Origin: a filamentous cyanobacterium CCP2
GTDB taxonomy: Bacteria; Cyanobacteriota; Cyanobacteriia; Elainellales; Elainellaceae
Assembly: GCA_003003615.1 (NCBI GenBank)
Contig: PVWD01000015.1
Coordinates: forward strand, 1-46,138
Direction: 5' to 3'
DNA: 46,138 bases
Part shown: in pieces, positions 1-7,667 of the stretch
Numbering within the stretch: the stretch's first letter is position 1
Layout: each line of letters starts with the position of its first letter
The notes under the pieces: model-generated
Seen by the model: only the letters and a program-made list of their open reading frames with translations
What the model was told of the DNA's origin: nothing
Databases searched by the model: none
Made by a program: the position numbers and the translations under genes

Positions 1-199
1 GCTTCTGGCGCAGGCAGGGGGCTTAATTGCTGAAGTGGGCGGGCAGCTTTCCCACGGGGCGATCGTGGCGCGAGAGTATGGCATTCCTGCGGTGATGGAT
101 ATTCACCAAGCAACCCAAAAATTGCGGGACGGGCAGCGCGTCAGAATTGATGGAGAGAAGGGGACGATCGAAGTTTTGTCGGCAGAGGGAAGTCTGTAA
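1..199 (+). CDS. PEP-utilising enzyme, C-terminal mobile (phosphohistidine) domain, 5'-truncated by the window
   Basis: Only the last 65 codons are in the window, ending at TAA 197-199. The fragment has the hallmark of the PEP-utilising mobile domain: GGQLSHGAIVAREYGIPAV, where the His in SHGA is the residue that carries phosphate in PEP synthase and pyruvate phosphate dikinase. It is followed by the usual short beta segment (RVRIDGEKGTIEVL). In the family this swivelling domain moves phosphate between the ATP-grasp domain and the PEP/pyruvate site. The upstream domains are missing, so PEP synthase, pyruvate phosphate dikinase and a stand-alone PEP-utilising protein cannot be separated. The stop codon lies inside a 15-bp tandem repeat. 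Confidence 0.85.
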   Translation, partial: LLAQAGGLIAEVGGQLSHGAIVAREYGIPAVMDIHQATQKLRDGQRVRIDGEKGTIEVLSAEGSL

Positions 200-237
200 A
201 AGTGTGATCTGTAAAAACGTGATCTGTGAAAGCGTGA
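193..237. repeat. Three tandem copies of a 15-bp unit
   Basis: Three adjacent units are visible: TCTGTAAAAGTGTGA, TCTGTAAAAACGTGA and TCTGTGAAAGCGTGA. The first unit contains the stop codon of the PEP-utilising enzyme gene, so the repeat grew across the gene's 3' end. It may be slippage-generated; no function can be assigned. Confidence 0.8.
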
Positions 238-262
238 TGGAGTAACGGTAAACAATCTTCCC

Positions 263-280
263 TTTACAAACCGTTAAAAC
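263..280 (+). promoter_or_regulatory. HLR1-like direct repeat (possible RpaB site)
   Basis: The stretch TTTACAAACCGTTAAAAC resembles the cyanobacterial HLR1 pattern, two KTTACA-WW halves separated by 2 bp, with the second half imperfect (GTTAAA instead of GTTACA). It lies about 105-120 bp upstream of the small gene starting at 383. This is a weak pattern match only, and could be chance in AT-rich intergenic DNA. Confidence 0.25.
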
Positions 281-382
281 ATTACGCTTCGTTGCAACCT
301 AAAATCTGAGTAAACCACAATATGTTACGTTCAATAGCGTTACTCAACATCTGTGTAGAGTTTTTAGAAGAGGGAGAACACC

Positions 383-583
383 TTGGTCGCTAACTTCCAG
401 CAGTCTTCAAATCCTGCCTTGCGTGAAGATTTCAGTGAATATGTTGCTCATCTTCAGCTTCATATGGCGTTACAAGCACGCAACCTAGTTCCGACATTAA
501 CGAAAACCGCAGACAGCCGCGAACAACTTCTACATCAAACCCAGGCTGACTTTGAAAAATTTGTCTCTCGCCAAGTGCTTTAA
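383..583 (+). CDS. Small hypothetical protein (66 aa)
   Basis: A 66-residue reading frame starting at TTG 383, seven bases after a good Shine-Dalgarno stretch (GGGAG in agagggagaacacc). No in-frame ATG gives a sensible start. The product is soluble and probably mostly helical (QAELHLQ-type composition, EQLLHQTQADFEKFVSRQVL at the end), with no signal peptide, membrane segment or cysteine. I recognise no family. Support for it being real is the RBS, coding-like codon use, an isolated upstream region and a strong rho-independent terminator about 55 bp after its stop. It looks like a monocistronic unit. Confidence 0.6.
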   Translation: MVANFQQSSNPALREDFSEYVAHLQLHMALQARNLVPTLTKTADSREQLLHQTQADFEKFVSRQVL

Positions 584-638
584 ATCAACGATAACCAGAT
601 AAAATCAAACTCATTCAAGCTTAATATCAACCTTGTGT

Positions 639-673
639 AGGTCAGGGCCTTGTCGCTCTGACCTTTTGCTTTT
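639..673 (+). terminator. Rho-independent terminator of the 383-583 gene
   Basis: AGGTCAG (639-645) pairs perfectly with CTGACCT (658-664). Three further pairs, including one G-U, extend the stem to about 10 bp around a 6-nt loop (cttgtc), followed directly by TTTTGCTTTT. The T-run is on the + strand only, so it serves the upstream small gene. The convergent VOC gene ends 34 bp further on. Confidence 0.85.
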
Positions 674-706
674 AACTGTTTGCCGTAGGCGCGAAATTTC
701 CCACCT

Positions 707-1072
707 CTACTTCCCAACACCAACAGGCACAGGTTCATATAAATACTCAAACCAGTTTCCCTCTGGATCGCGTCCATAAAAGGAAGCAGTCCCATCCCGA
801 TGTTCATGGATGTGAGTTAGGTGGACTCCTTCGGCTTTGAGGCGATCGTAGGCAGCATCCACTTCTGCGCGATCGTGGAAGATGAAGCCAAAGTGGGGCC
901 CAGCCTGTTCATAGTGAGGGCTAAGAAGGGCAAGCCCATCTTCTCCGGCTTTCAGGTAAGCCCAGTCTGGATCTTTCCAAACTAACTCCATGCCTAAATT
1001 CTGGTAAAAAGCAGTGGCGCGATCGAGATCTTGCACACAGATGGCAACGTGACCAATTCGTTTAAGGTTCAT
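707..1072 (-). CDS. VOC superfamily protein (glyoxalase/bleomycin resistance/dioxygenase fold)
   Basis: 121 residues, the normal size for a single vicinal-oxygen-chelate protein made of two beta-alpha-beta-beta-beta modules. The first module begins RIGHVAICVQDLDRATAFYQNLGM, typical of the family, with the metal-ligand His at residue 8. The second module ends FYGRDPEGNWFEYLYEP, the usual D-PEGN-x-(I/F)-E motif whose Glu is the last metal ligand. Such proteins are metal-dependent lyases, isomerases, dioxygenases or antibiotic-binding proteins. The sequence alone does not separate these; a lactoylglutathione lyase (gloA) assignment is possible but not secure. It is transcribed alone, convergent with the small gene upstream in the window. 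Confidence 0.85.
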   Translation of the reverse strand: MNLKRIGHVAICVQDLDRATAFYQNLGMELVWKDPDWAYLKAGEDGLALLSPHYEQAGPHFGFIFHDRAEVDAAYDRLKAEGVHLTHIHEHRDGTASFYGRDPEGNWFEYLYEPVPVGVGK

Positions 1073-1339
1073 AGCCTACAAAACACTACCAAAAATTACA
1101 AAACATTTCACTTTCCCCAGTTCCATTTTAAGGCAGCTATTTTGGGTGTAGCTATTCTTATGATTAAGAGTAAAAGTTAGAAGCTAGGAGTTGGACAATT
1201 CAAGTTTTTCAGTTAGAGTTCAGATTGAGGAGATGCTGTCATTCGCTGAGACCTGAGGCTGCCGATCCGAACCGTTTAACTGTCTAGCTTTTTTACTTGT
1301 AGCAGAGTTCTACTTTTAGTTTTTTCTTCTTTAACCAAA

Positions 1340-2068
1340 ATGCCCCTTTTCGATCTTTCCAACCTTCCGTACTGGATTCTTCTGGGCATGGGTGTTCTGC
1401 TATTCCTGTTTGTGATTGTCTCCGGTGGTGGAGATGATGACCTGGATGTGGATGCAGATGTAGACATGGATGCCGATCTGGATGTCGATGCAGATGTCGA
1501 TAGTCCAGTTGATCTCGATCTTGATGCAGACGCGGATGCCGATGCCTCTGACTTTAGTATGCTTCAAGCATTGGCCTGGCTGGGTTTTGGCAAAGCCCCC
1601 CTAATTTTGCTGCTCGCCACCGATTTGAGTCTCTGGGGTTTAGTGGGCTGGATGCTCAATGTGTCTGTGGGTGGGGTGTTGGCGGGGCTTTTGGGTGGAC
1701 TCATTGGCGGAGTCATTTTTGCTGGCTCATTTATCATTGCTTTGCTGCTGGGCGGACAAATTGCTAAACCGATCGGCAAAGTGTTTGCTTCCTTTGGGGA
1801 AGATGTCAGCGGCGATCGGCTGGTTGGCTGCATTGGAACAGTGAGTACCGTTCGGATTCCAACTACCACAGAAGGCAAAATTGGTCAGGTGGATGTGCTT
1901 GACCCTGCCCGTAACCTGGTGACTGTCAATGCGATACTGCCGGACTGGGCAACGATCATTCCGATTCGGGGCGACAAAGTTTTGGTGATTGAACGATCGC
2001 CCCAAGCTTATCTCGTCATTTGCAAAGACAGTTCCGATCAAGATAAATGGTTCTCTGCAAAACACTAG
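1340..2068 (+). CDS. YqiJ-like OB-fold membrane protein
   Basis: 242 residues. A TM helix at about residues 10-30 is followed by a strikingly acidic segment (about 33-70) built from Asp-Val-Asp-Ala repeats, then a hydrophobic, glycine-rich pair of TM helices (about 80-145) and a C-terminal soluble domain (about 150-235) with the strand pattern of an NfeD/YqiJ OB-fold (GCIGTVSTVRIPTTTEGKIG, GDKVLVIER). In other bacteria YqiJ/NfeD-type proteins are encoded next to flotillins and are thought to work with them in membrane microdomains. The neighbour 99 bp downstream is indeed a flotillin. The Asp repeat is unusual and could bind divalent cations (inference). Start ATG 1340 gives the TM helix directly after a 9-residue tail. 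Confidence 0.8.
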   Translation: MPLFDLSNLPYWILLGMGVLLFLFVIVSGGGDDDLDVDADVDMDADLDVDADVDSPVDLDLDADADADASDFSMLQALAWLGFGKAPLILLLATDLSLWGLVGWMLNVSVGGVLAGLLGGLIGGVIFAGSFIIALLLGGQIAKPIGKVFASFGEDVSGDRLVGCIGTVSTVRIPTTTEGKIGQVDVLDPARNLVTVNAILPDWATIIPIRGDKVLVIERSPQAYLVICKDSSDQDKWFSAKH

Positions 2069-2167
2069 CAGGGAAATTCACTATTTTGCAATTGGTACAT
2101 TTGACTGATAATATGCCGTTCGATCGGCTCTCTTAACTCATTTTCAACTTATTCCTAATCTATTCTT

Positions 2168-4108
2168 ATGCTGTTCTGGCTTACATTCATCCAATCGCTA
2201 CCAACCATCTCTATTTTTGAATCAGAAACTTCGGCACTATCCCATGACTCAGAAGAGTGGTCAATCACTCAAGCTCCTGTTCAGCAGGAGATTAGTCTGT
2301 TGGCTAATTCACCAACACCTGTGGTAGGGCAGTTGGGTGGATTGCTGGTTTTTCCCGGTGTGATTGCTGCTCTGATTCTGCTGTTGTTGATTAGTGTTTG
2401 GGCGTACACCCGCGTATACACCATTACGCCAAATAACGAAGCATTTGTTCGCACGGGCGGCGTGTTCGTCAAGCGTAAAACAGTTATCCTAAATGGTGGG
2501 TGTGTCGTTCTTCCTGGTTTTCATGAACTGACTCGTGTACCTCTCCGGGAAATTTCGATCGATGTGGAACGAACGGGAAAGCTGGCCGTTCGGACTCGCG
2601 ACTATTTGCGGGCAGATATGCGGGTGACGTTCTATGTGTGTATTAACGCTACGGAAGAGGATGTACTGACTGCGGCTGCTCGTTTGTCGCAAGGGAACCG
2701 AATCACGCCAGAGGACATTAAGAATGCCCTGGAAAAACGGGCCGATGATGCGATTCGAGCGGCGGCAAAAACCAAGAGTTTGGCAGAAATTGACTCTGAC
2801 AAATTGGGGTTTGCTCAGGAGGTGTTGAACCTGGTGCAGCAAGACCTGAACAAGGTGGGGTTAACCCTAAACAACATTGCCATCTCTGAAATTCAAGAAA
2901 GCGACACCTACGACACGAACAACTTCTTTGATGCTCAGGGGGTGCGGCTGCGGACAGAAACAATTCAGCGATCGATTCAGCAAAAACGCGAAGTGGAACT
3001 GACAACGCAGGTGGCGATCGAACAAAAAGAACTAGATGCCCGGAAGCGATCGTTGCAAATTCAACAGGAGCAGGAAGCGGCTCGTTTGGAGCAACAGCTT
3101 CAGGTAGAGGCTCTTAAAGCTCAGCGAGAACGGGAAATTCAGGAGGCAAAAGATCGGGAAGCGGCCTCAACCCAAAGAACTAAAATCTTGCAGCAAAAGC
3201 TGGTGGAGGAAGAGGAAATTCGTCGCAAGCTCAGTATTCAGGAAAGCCAAATTGAGGCAGACATTTCCCTGGAAGAGCGCAATAAACAGCTTAAAGTGGC
3301 AAAGACTGTACAAGAGCAAGAAGCCGAAGTGGCGGAGATCAATCGCCAAAAGACGATCGATTCTAACCGTCTGGAAGCACAGGTGCAGGTGGCTGAGTCT
3401 GAACAACTGGCGCGGCTGGCGCAGGAAAATGTGGTGATTGCCATTGCCAACAAGCGGAAGGAAAGCTTTGAGGCGGAAGCGCAGCGGGCTAAGGCAGAGG
3501 CCTCTGTAATGACGGCAACCGAAGTGGAAGTGGCGGAACGGCAAAGGCAGCTAGCAACGATCGCAGCGCAAAAAGCAGCAGAAGAAAAGCGGATTTCAGA
3601 ACAAAACGTTGTCGAAATTGATGTATTCCGGCGGCGGCGGCAGGCAGAAATTGCCAGACAGACAGCTGAACTGGAAGCAGAAGCGATTCGGACTTTGGCA
3701 GATGCAAACCGCGATCGGGCTTTAGCAGATGCAGAAGGGATGCTGGCTCAAATTGAGGCAAAAAACCAGCTAACCAATGCCCGTTTAGCAGCAGAAACCT
3801 TCATAACCGTTTGGCCTGAACTGGCTGAAAAACTGCCTGAACTGCTGCAATCCCTGGCCCCGCAACCTGGCATCATTGGGGATGCTCGAATTTATGCGTT
3901 CCCTGGTTCCAATGGCAATGGCAGCAATGGCAGCAATGGCAGCAATGGCAGTCAGGATGTGAGCAAAATTCTCCTCTCCACAAGCGGTTTATCAGTGATT
4001 AATACGCTGCTGGAAGAAGGAAAGCTGGGATCGCTCATTAACCAAGTGGGTCAGGCAATGCGACGGGAGAAAGGGGAAGATTCCAGTGGCAGTAGTGATT
4101 CAAAGTAA
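2168..4108 (+). CDS. Flotillin family protein (YqiK-like, SPFH domain)
   Basis: 646 residues. After an N-terminal tail there is one TM helix (about 58-80), then an SPFH/band-7 domain (about 85-270; GGVFVKRKTVILNGGCVVLP, RTRDYLRADMRVTFYV). A very long charged coiled coil (about 270-570) follows, rich in Ala/Glu/Gln/Arg as in flotillins (REREIQEAKDREAAS). The C-terminus has the flotillin-typical AETFITVWPELAEKLPELLQ, then a Gly/Ser/Asn linker encoded by a 9-bp tandem repeat (AATGGCAGC, about 3914-3950) and a final helix. Flotillins scaffold ordered membrane microdomains as oligomers. The YqiJ-like gene just upstream supports a two-gene unit. The length is at the upper end for the family, explained by the linker and tail. 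Confidence 0.9.
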   Translation: MLFWLTFIQSLPTISIFESETSALSHDSEEWSITQAPVQQEISLLANSPTPVVGQLGGLLVFPGVIAALILLLLISVWAYTRVYTITPNNEAFVRTGGVFVKRKTVILNGGCVVLPGFHELTRVPLREISIDVERTGKLAVRTRDYLRADMRVTFYVCINATEEDVLTAAARLSQGNRITPEDIKNALEKRADDAIRAAAKTKSLAEIDSDKLGFAQEVLNLVQQDLNKVGLTLNNIAISEIQESDTYDTNNFFDAQGVRLRTETIQRSIQQKREVELTTQVAIEQKELDARKRSLQIQQEQEAARLEQQLQVEALKAQREREIQEAKDREAASTQRTKILQQKLVEEEEIRRKLSIQESQIEADISLEERNKQLKVAKTVQEQEAEVAEINRQKTIDSNRLEAQVQVAESEQLARLAQENVVIAIANKRKESFEAEAQRAKAEASVMTATEVEVAERQRQLATIAAQKAAEEKRISEQNVVEIDVFRRRRQAEIARQTAELEAEAIRTLADANRDRALADAEGMLAQIEAKNQLTNARLAAETFITVWPELAEKLPELLQSLAPQPGIIGDARIYAFPGSNGNGSNGSNGSNGSQDVSKILLSTSGLSVINTLLEEGKLGSLINQVGQAMRREKGEDSSGSSDSK

Positions 4109-4127
4109 TTGAGTGCAGAATCCTTTC

Positions 4128-4256
4128 AAAGTCCCCCTTTTATAAAAGTTAAAAATTTAATCTGGAATGATTCCCGTCCTCGCCTGGGCAGGCAAGATGC
4201 CTACCCTACAAGTCAATTCCCGGATTATTTTCTTAACTTCCATTCAAGGGGGATTT
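4128..4256. repeat. MITE-like element with imperfect terminal inverted repeats and internal GCAGGC hairpin
   Basis: The left end starts AAAGTCCCCCTTTTAT and the right end is the imperfect reverse complement (ending AAGGGGGATTT). The inverted similarity continues inward through AGTTAAAAATTTAAT versus AAGTTAAGAAAATAAT, about 30 bp in all. The centre holds GGCAGGCAAGATGCCTACCCTAC, a version of the hairpin core also found near 16.7, 36.66, 41.07 and 45.0 kb. It is 129 bp long with no ORF, fitting a non-autonomous mobile repeat. It fills most of the space between the flotillin gene and the next gene. No clear target-site duplication was seen. Confidence 0.65.
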
Positions 4257-4330
4257 AGGAGAAGCATCACAGGTTAGCCAAGAACCGTAAGGACTTAAAG
4301 CACACCCTAGCCTGTTCACGGCCAATCTAC

Positions 4331-4849
4331 ATGAGCAACCTACTGCCAGTGGTAGACTTAAAACAAAATGAATCGCCACCAGACAGGGGAGTTTTGAAGC
4401 GTTTTATGGCTAGAGTGAAAGGATTTAGAATTTGGGGCGTTCTCATTGCCTGTGTTTTTTGGATCAGCAGTTGGGTAATGGCTCCTGCGGCGTGGGCATT
4501 GGCTCAGGTTAGTCTAACGGATCTTTCCTATGAAGAATGCCCGACCGAATTGGCAGAAGGGGCAATCACCTCTGGAGGAGCTAGCCGTCCGGCCAACTGC
4601 TTTATCATTACCGGAAACGCTGAGAATAAAACGGGTAAGCCCATCTACAATGCCGATATTTTTGGGCGCGTGTATGATGCCAACGACAATCCGGTGATGC
4701 AAAACCGGACTCGTCTAGGGTCGATCGACGAAGTTCCACCTGGGGTAAGCGACTTTGAGCTAAGAATTTCGGTTCCGGCAAATCAGCCTACTCCTTTGAA
4801 GTTGAAACAGTTCAAAGCATCTGGCTTTACCGGAACAGTGCGCCGCTAA
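4331..4849 (+). CDS. Exported FxLYD-like hypothetical protein
   Basis: 172 residues. A basic N-terminal tail precedes a hydrophobic segment (about residues 36-58, ending WVMAPAAWALAQV) that acts as a signal peptide or membrane anchor; ALA-Q would suit signal peptidase cleavage. The mature part looks like an all-beta domain, with a Cys pair (EECP, PANCF) and a segment GNAENKTGKPIYNADIFGRVYDANDNPV. This resembles FxLYD/immunoglobulin-like domains of exported proteins (ENKTGKPI-N--I---VYD). Family assignment is by eye only. It ends three bases before the ATG of the TPR-GT61 glycosyltransferase, so the two genes are almost certainly co-transcribed. That suggests a role at the cell envelope. Confidence 0.7.
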   Translation: MSNLLPVVDLKQNESPPDRGVLKRFMARVKGFRIWGVLIACVFWISSWVMAPAAWALAQVSLTDLSYEECPTELAEGAITSGGASRPANCFIITGNAENKTGKPIYNADIFGRVYDANDNPVMQNRTRLGSIDEVPPGVSDFELRISVPANQPTPLKLKQFKASGFTGTVRR

Positions 4850-4852
4850 CCC

Positions 4853-7372
4853 ATGACTGCTGATTCGATCGTCTTTTACTTTAGCCAAGCCCAGTATGAG
4901 CGAGTGGCTGCTGTTTGTGAGCAAGGTATTGCCATTGATCCTCGTTGCCTGACGAACTATTGGTATTTGGGGTTGGCTCGTCTTTTGCAGGGAGATGAAG
5001 CAGCGGCACAAGCTGCCTGGTTTGCTGCAACGACAGCGGCTGACCCAGAGGCGATCGAGGTAGGAATGGTGGATTTGGCGGGCATTCTTCAGGCAGAGGT
5101 CGATCGGCAGTTGCAGCAGGGTAGACCAGACTTAGCTGAATGCATTTGCTGGCAGTTGTTGGAAATCGATCCGACTCAGGTGAATTATTACATTCAACTC
5201 GGACAATCTGTTGCACTTCAAGCAAGGTTTGAAGAGGCGATCGAACATTGGCAAACAGCCCTTACGGTGCAGCCGGACTGCGCTATTGCCTACCAAAAAC
5301 AGGGGGAAGTTTTTCAAGCCCTGGAACAGTGGGATGCAGCCATTGCGGCTTACATGCAAGCGATCGAGCTTCAGCCCAATTGGGATGTTCATTATGCCTT
5401 GGGTGGATGTTTCGGACGACAACATCGGTGGCAGGAAGCATTCCTCCAGTTTGGGCGGGCAGTTCAACGGTATCCAGAATGGGCAGCAGCATCCGGCGAT
5501 CGGGGGTGGGCAAGCCTTCAGCAAGGAAACTGGCAAGCAGCCATTGCTGACTTTAAAGCGGCTTTGAGCGTGAAAACCCATTGGGCGGCCGATTACTGTA
5601 AATGGGTTGAAGGATTGCCTGAATCGATGCGATCGGATGGGGTTGTAAAAAATGCTCAGTTTCTGAATGCGCTATGCAACCAGCCAGAGTCACCAGCAAG
5701 CACGGCAGCGATTTACTTTGGGTTAGGACAATTTTTTGCTCAAAACCGAGACTGGCAACGGGCGATCGAATTCTATCAGCAAGCATTGCAGGAGCAGCCT
5801 AACTCACCAGAAATTCTTACGGCTTTGGGGAATGCCTTGGCATCATCTAATCCGCAAGCGGCGATCGAGGCTTATCAAGCTGCACTTTATTGTCATCCAG
5901 AAGCGGCAGAAGCGTGTTTGCGGCTGGGGCGGTTACTGGTTTTACCCGATCGCGATCGAGCCATCGCCCTGTTTCAAAAAGCCATACAGCTTCAGCCAAA
6001 CGGAGCAGATGCCTATGTTTTGTTGGGCTATGTTTTGGCAGAAATAGGTGAATTGGAAACTGCAATCAAAGGATTTCAGCAGGCCCTTTTACTCCAACCC
6101 AGTTTGTATAAAACGCTCCAGCCCGCTCTGGAATCCTTAATTCTGGCTGACCTTGTAGAGCCAGATGCACATCCGGGAGAAGCAGCAAACTCTCTGGTAT
6201 CTCGCCTTCTGGAACTGACCAATTCACCCACAGGCTTTTACGAAACTACTGAAACCTGGGCAACTCAAACTTCACAGCCTTATATTGCCCTCGATCCGCC
6301 CAGCCAAATTCAGCTTACCCTACCCAAAGGAATTCATCCGCTTAGGGAGCCACTACGCCAACACGAAGCCCATGTCAGTTATCGGTTTGGGCGGGAAATT
6401 CCGCTTCCTGGTACATTCGTTGCAACCATTCCAAACGGGCAGTTTTGGCTGAATGCGGAGCAAACCTCCAGTGCAATTCTCACGGCAGAGGATCAACTCT
6501 TGGGAGATTTATCCCCTGAATTTCCGCTTCTCAGTCCTGGACATCCCGATCGCCATCCCAGTTTCCATTCATTGCTCCGTGTTGAAAAACGTCCACCTAG
6601 ACAGTTTTTTGATGGAACGATCGCTGTGTTAGCAGGGCTGACCAACGATATGTATTTTCACTGGATGTTTGACGTGTTGCCCCGTATCAATTTGCTGCAA
6701 CGGGCTGGATTTAATCAACAGCAAATTGACGGTTTTATTGTTAGTCATAATTCATCTTTTCAACAGGAAACGTTGTCATTATTAGATATTCCCAATACTA
6801 AAATTTTGCATACAGCACAGCATTCTCACACTCAAGCTAGCCGTTTAATTGTGCCTTCCTATCCGGGTAGTCCAGCTTGGATGCCAAAGTGGGTTTGTCA
6901 TTGGCTCAGAGATGTTTTCTTGCAGGATATATCAACCTGCAACAGTGGCGATCGGCTCTACATTAGCCGACGATCGACTGCCAATCGAAGGGTCATAAAC
7001 GAACAAGCGTTGCTTGAGTTTTTAACTCCGTTTGGTTTTCAATGTGTCACTTTGGAAGGTCGATCGGTGAAGGAACAAGCTGCACTGCTGGCCAATGCAA
7101 ACGTTGTTATTTCGCCTCATGGTGGTGGGTTAACGAATACTGTATTTTGTCGTTCTGGTACTAAAATCATTGAACTCTTTTCACCCAACTATGTTTATCC
7201 TTGCTACTGGCTCGTTAGCAACTTGTTGGGCTTAGATTACTATTACTTGACTGGAAAAATACCCGCAGGAGCTTTTCTGCACTCGTGCCTTTATCCTGAT
7301 GTTCGATTAGAAGATATTTGGATCGATTTGAATGATCTGAAGGCAATTTTAACGCTGGCAAATGTTATTTAA
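4853..7372 (+). CDS. TPR-repeat protein fused to a GT61-family glycosyltransferase
   Basis: 839 residues in two parts. Residues about 1-425 are consecutive tetratricopeptide repeats (for example AIAAYMQAIELQPNWDVHYA, AIEFYQQALQEQPNSPEILT). After a linker comes a GT61 (DUF563) catalytic domain at about 525-825: MYFHWMFDVLPRINLL near 600, GDRLYISRRSTANRRV near 700, and the signature ISPHGGGLTNTVF followed by KIIELFSPNY near 750-775. GT61 enzymes transfer sugars such as xylose or GlcNAc from nucleotide sugars; the acceptor here is unknown. The TPR solenoid probably provides protein binding, as in O-GlcNAc transferase-type architectures (inference). There is no signal peptide, so it is likely cytosolic. 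It directly follows an exported FxLYD-like protein. Confidence 0.88.
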   Translation: MTADSIVFYFSQAQYERVAAVCEQGIAIDPRCLTNYWYLGLARLLQGDEAAAQAAWFAATTAADPEAIEVGMVDLAGILQAEVDRQLQQGRPDLAECICWQLLEIDPTQVNYYIQLGQSVALQARFEEAIEHWQTALTVQPDCAIAYQKQGEVFQALEQWDAAIAAYMQAIELQPNWDVHYALGGCFGRQHRWQEAFLQFGRAVQRYPEWAAASGDRGWASLQQGNWQAAIADFKAALSVKTHWAADYCKWVEGLPESMRSDGVVKNAQFLNALCNQPESPASTAAIYFGLGQFFAQNRDWQRAIEFYQQALQEQPNSPEILTALGNALASSNPQAAIEAYQAALYCHPEAAEACLRLGRLLVLPDRDRAIALFQKAIQLQPNGADAYVLLGYVLAEIGELETAIKGFQQALLLQPSLYKTLQPALESLILADLVEPDAHPGEAANSLVSRLLELTNSPTGFYETTETWATQTSQPYIALDPPSQIQLTLPKGIHPLREPLRQHEAHVSYRFGREIPLPGTFVATIPNGQFWLNAEQTSSAILTAEDQLLGDLSPEFPLLSPGHPDRHPSFHSLLRVEKRPPRQFFDGTIAVLAGLTNDMYFHWMFDVLPRINLLQRAGFNQQQIDGFIVSHNSSFQQETLSLLDIPNTKILHTAQHSHTQASRLIVPSYPGSPAWMPKWVCHWLRDVFLQDISTCNSGDRLYISRRSTANRRVINEQALLEFLTPFGFQCVTLEGRSVKEQAALLANANVVISPHGGGLTNTVFCRSGTKIIELFSPNYVYPCYWLVSNLLGLDYYYLTGKIPAGAFLHSCLYPDVRLEDIWIDLNDLKAILTLANVI

Positions 7373-7667
7373 CGAGTGGAGCAGAAAGAACCCTACATGT
7401 ATTTAATGTGACATAAACAGGAGCAAGACGGAACAATGCGCTTCTAAAGATAGATGTTCTGTTTGTTTCGTGTTATTTACACTGGGCAGTAGATCTAAGA
7501 ATGCACCTTTGTACATTTCTTACAGGTGATCAAAGTGATTTGCTTCGACTGTTGAAGTGGTGTGCCCTTTGGACTCGCTGCTTGATACAACCGTTGAATC
7601 GGAAGCAAATCACCCAAGCTTTGCCGCCAAATTCAATAGTGTCAAATCCAACTTCCTCCTTTGAATT

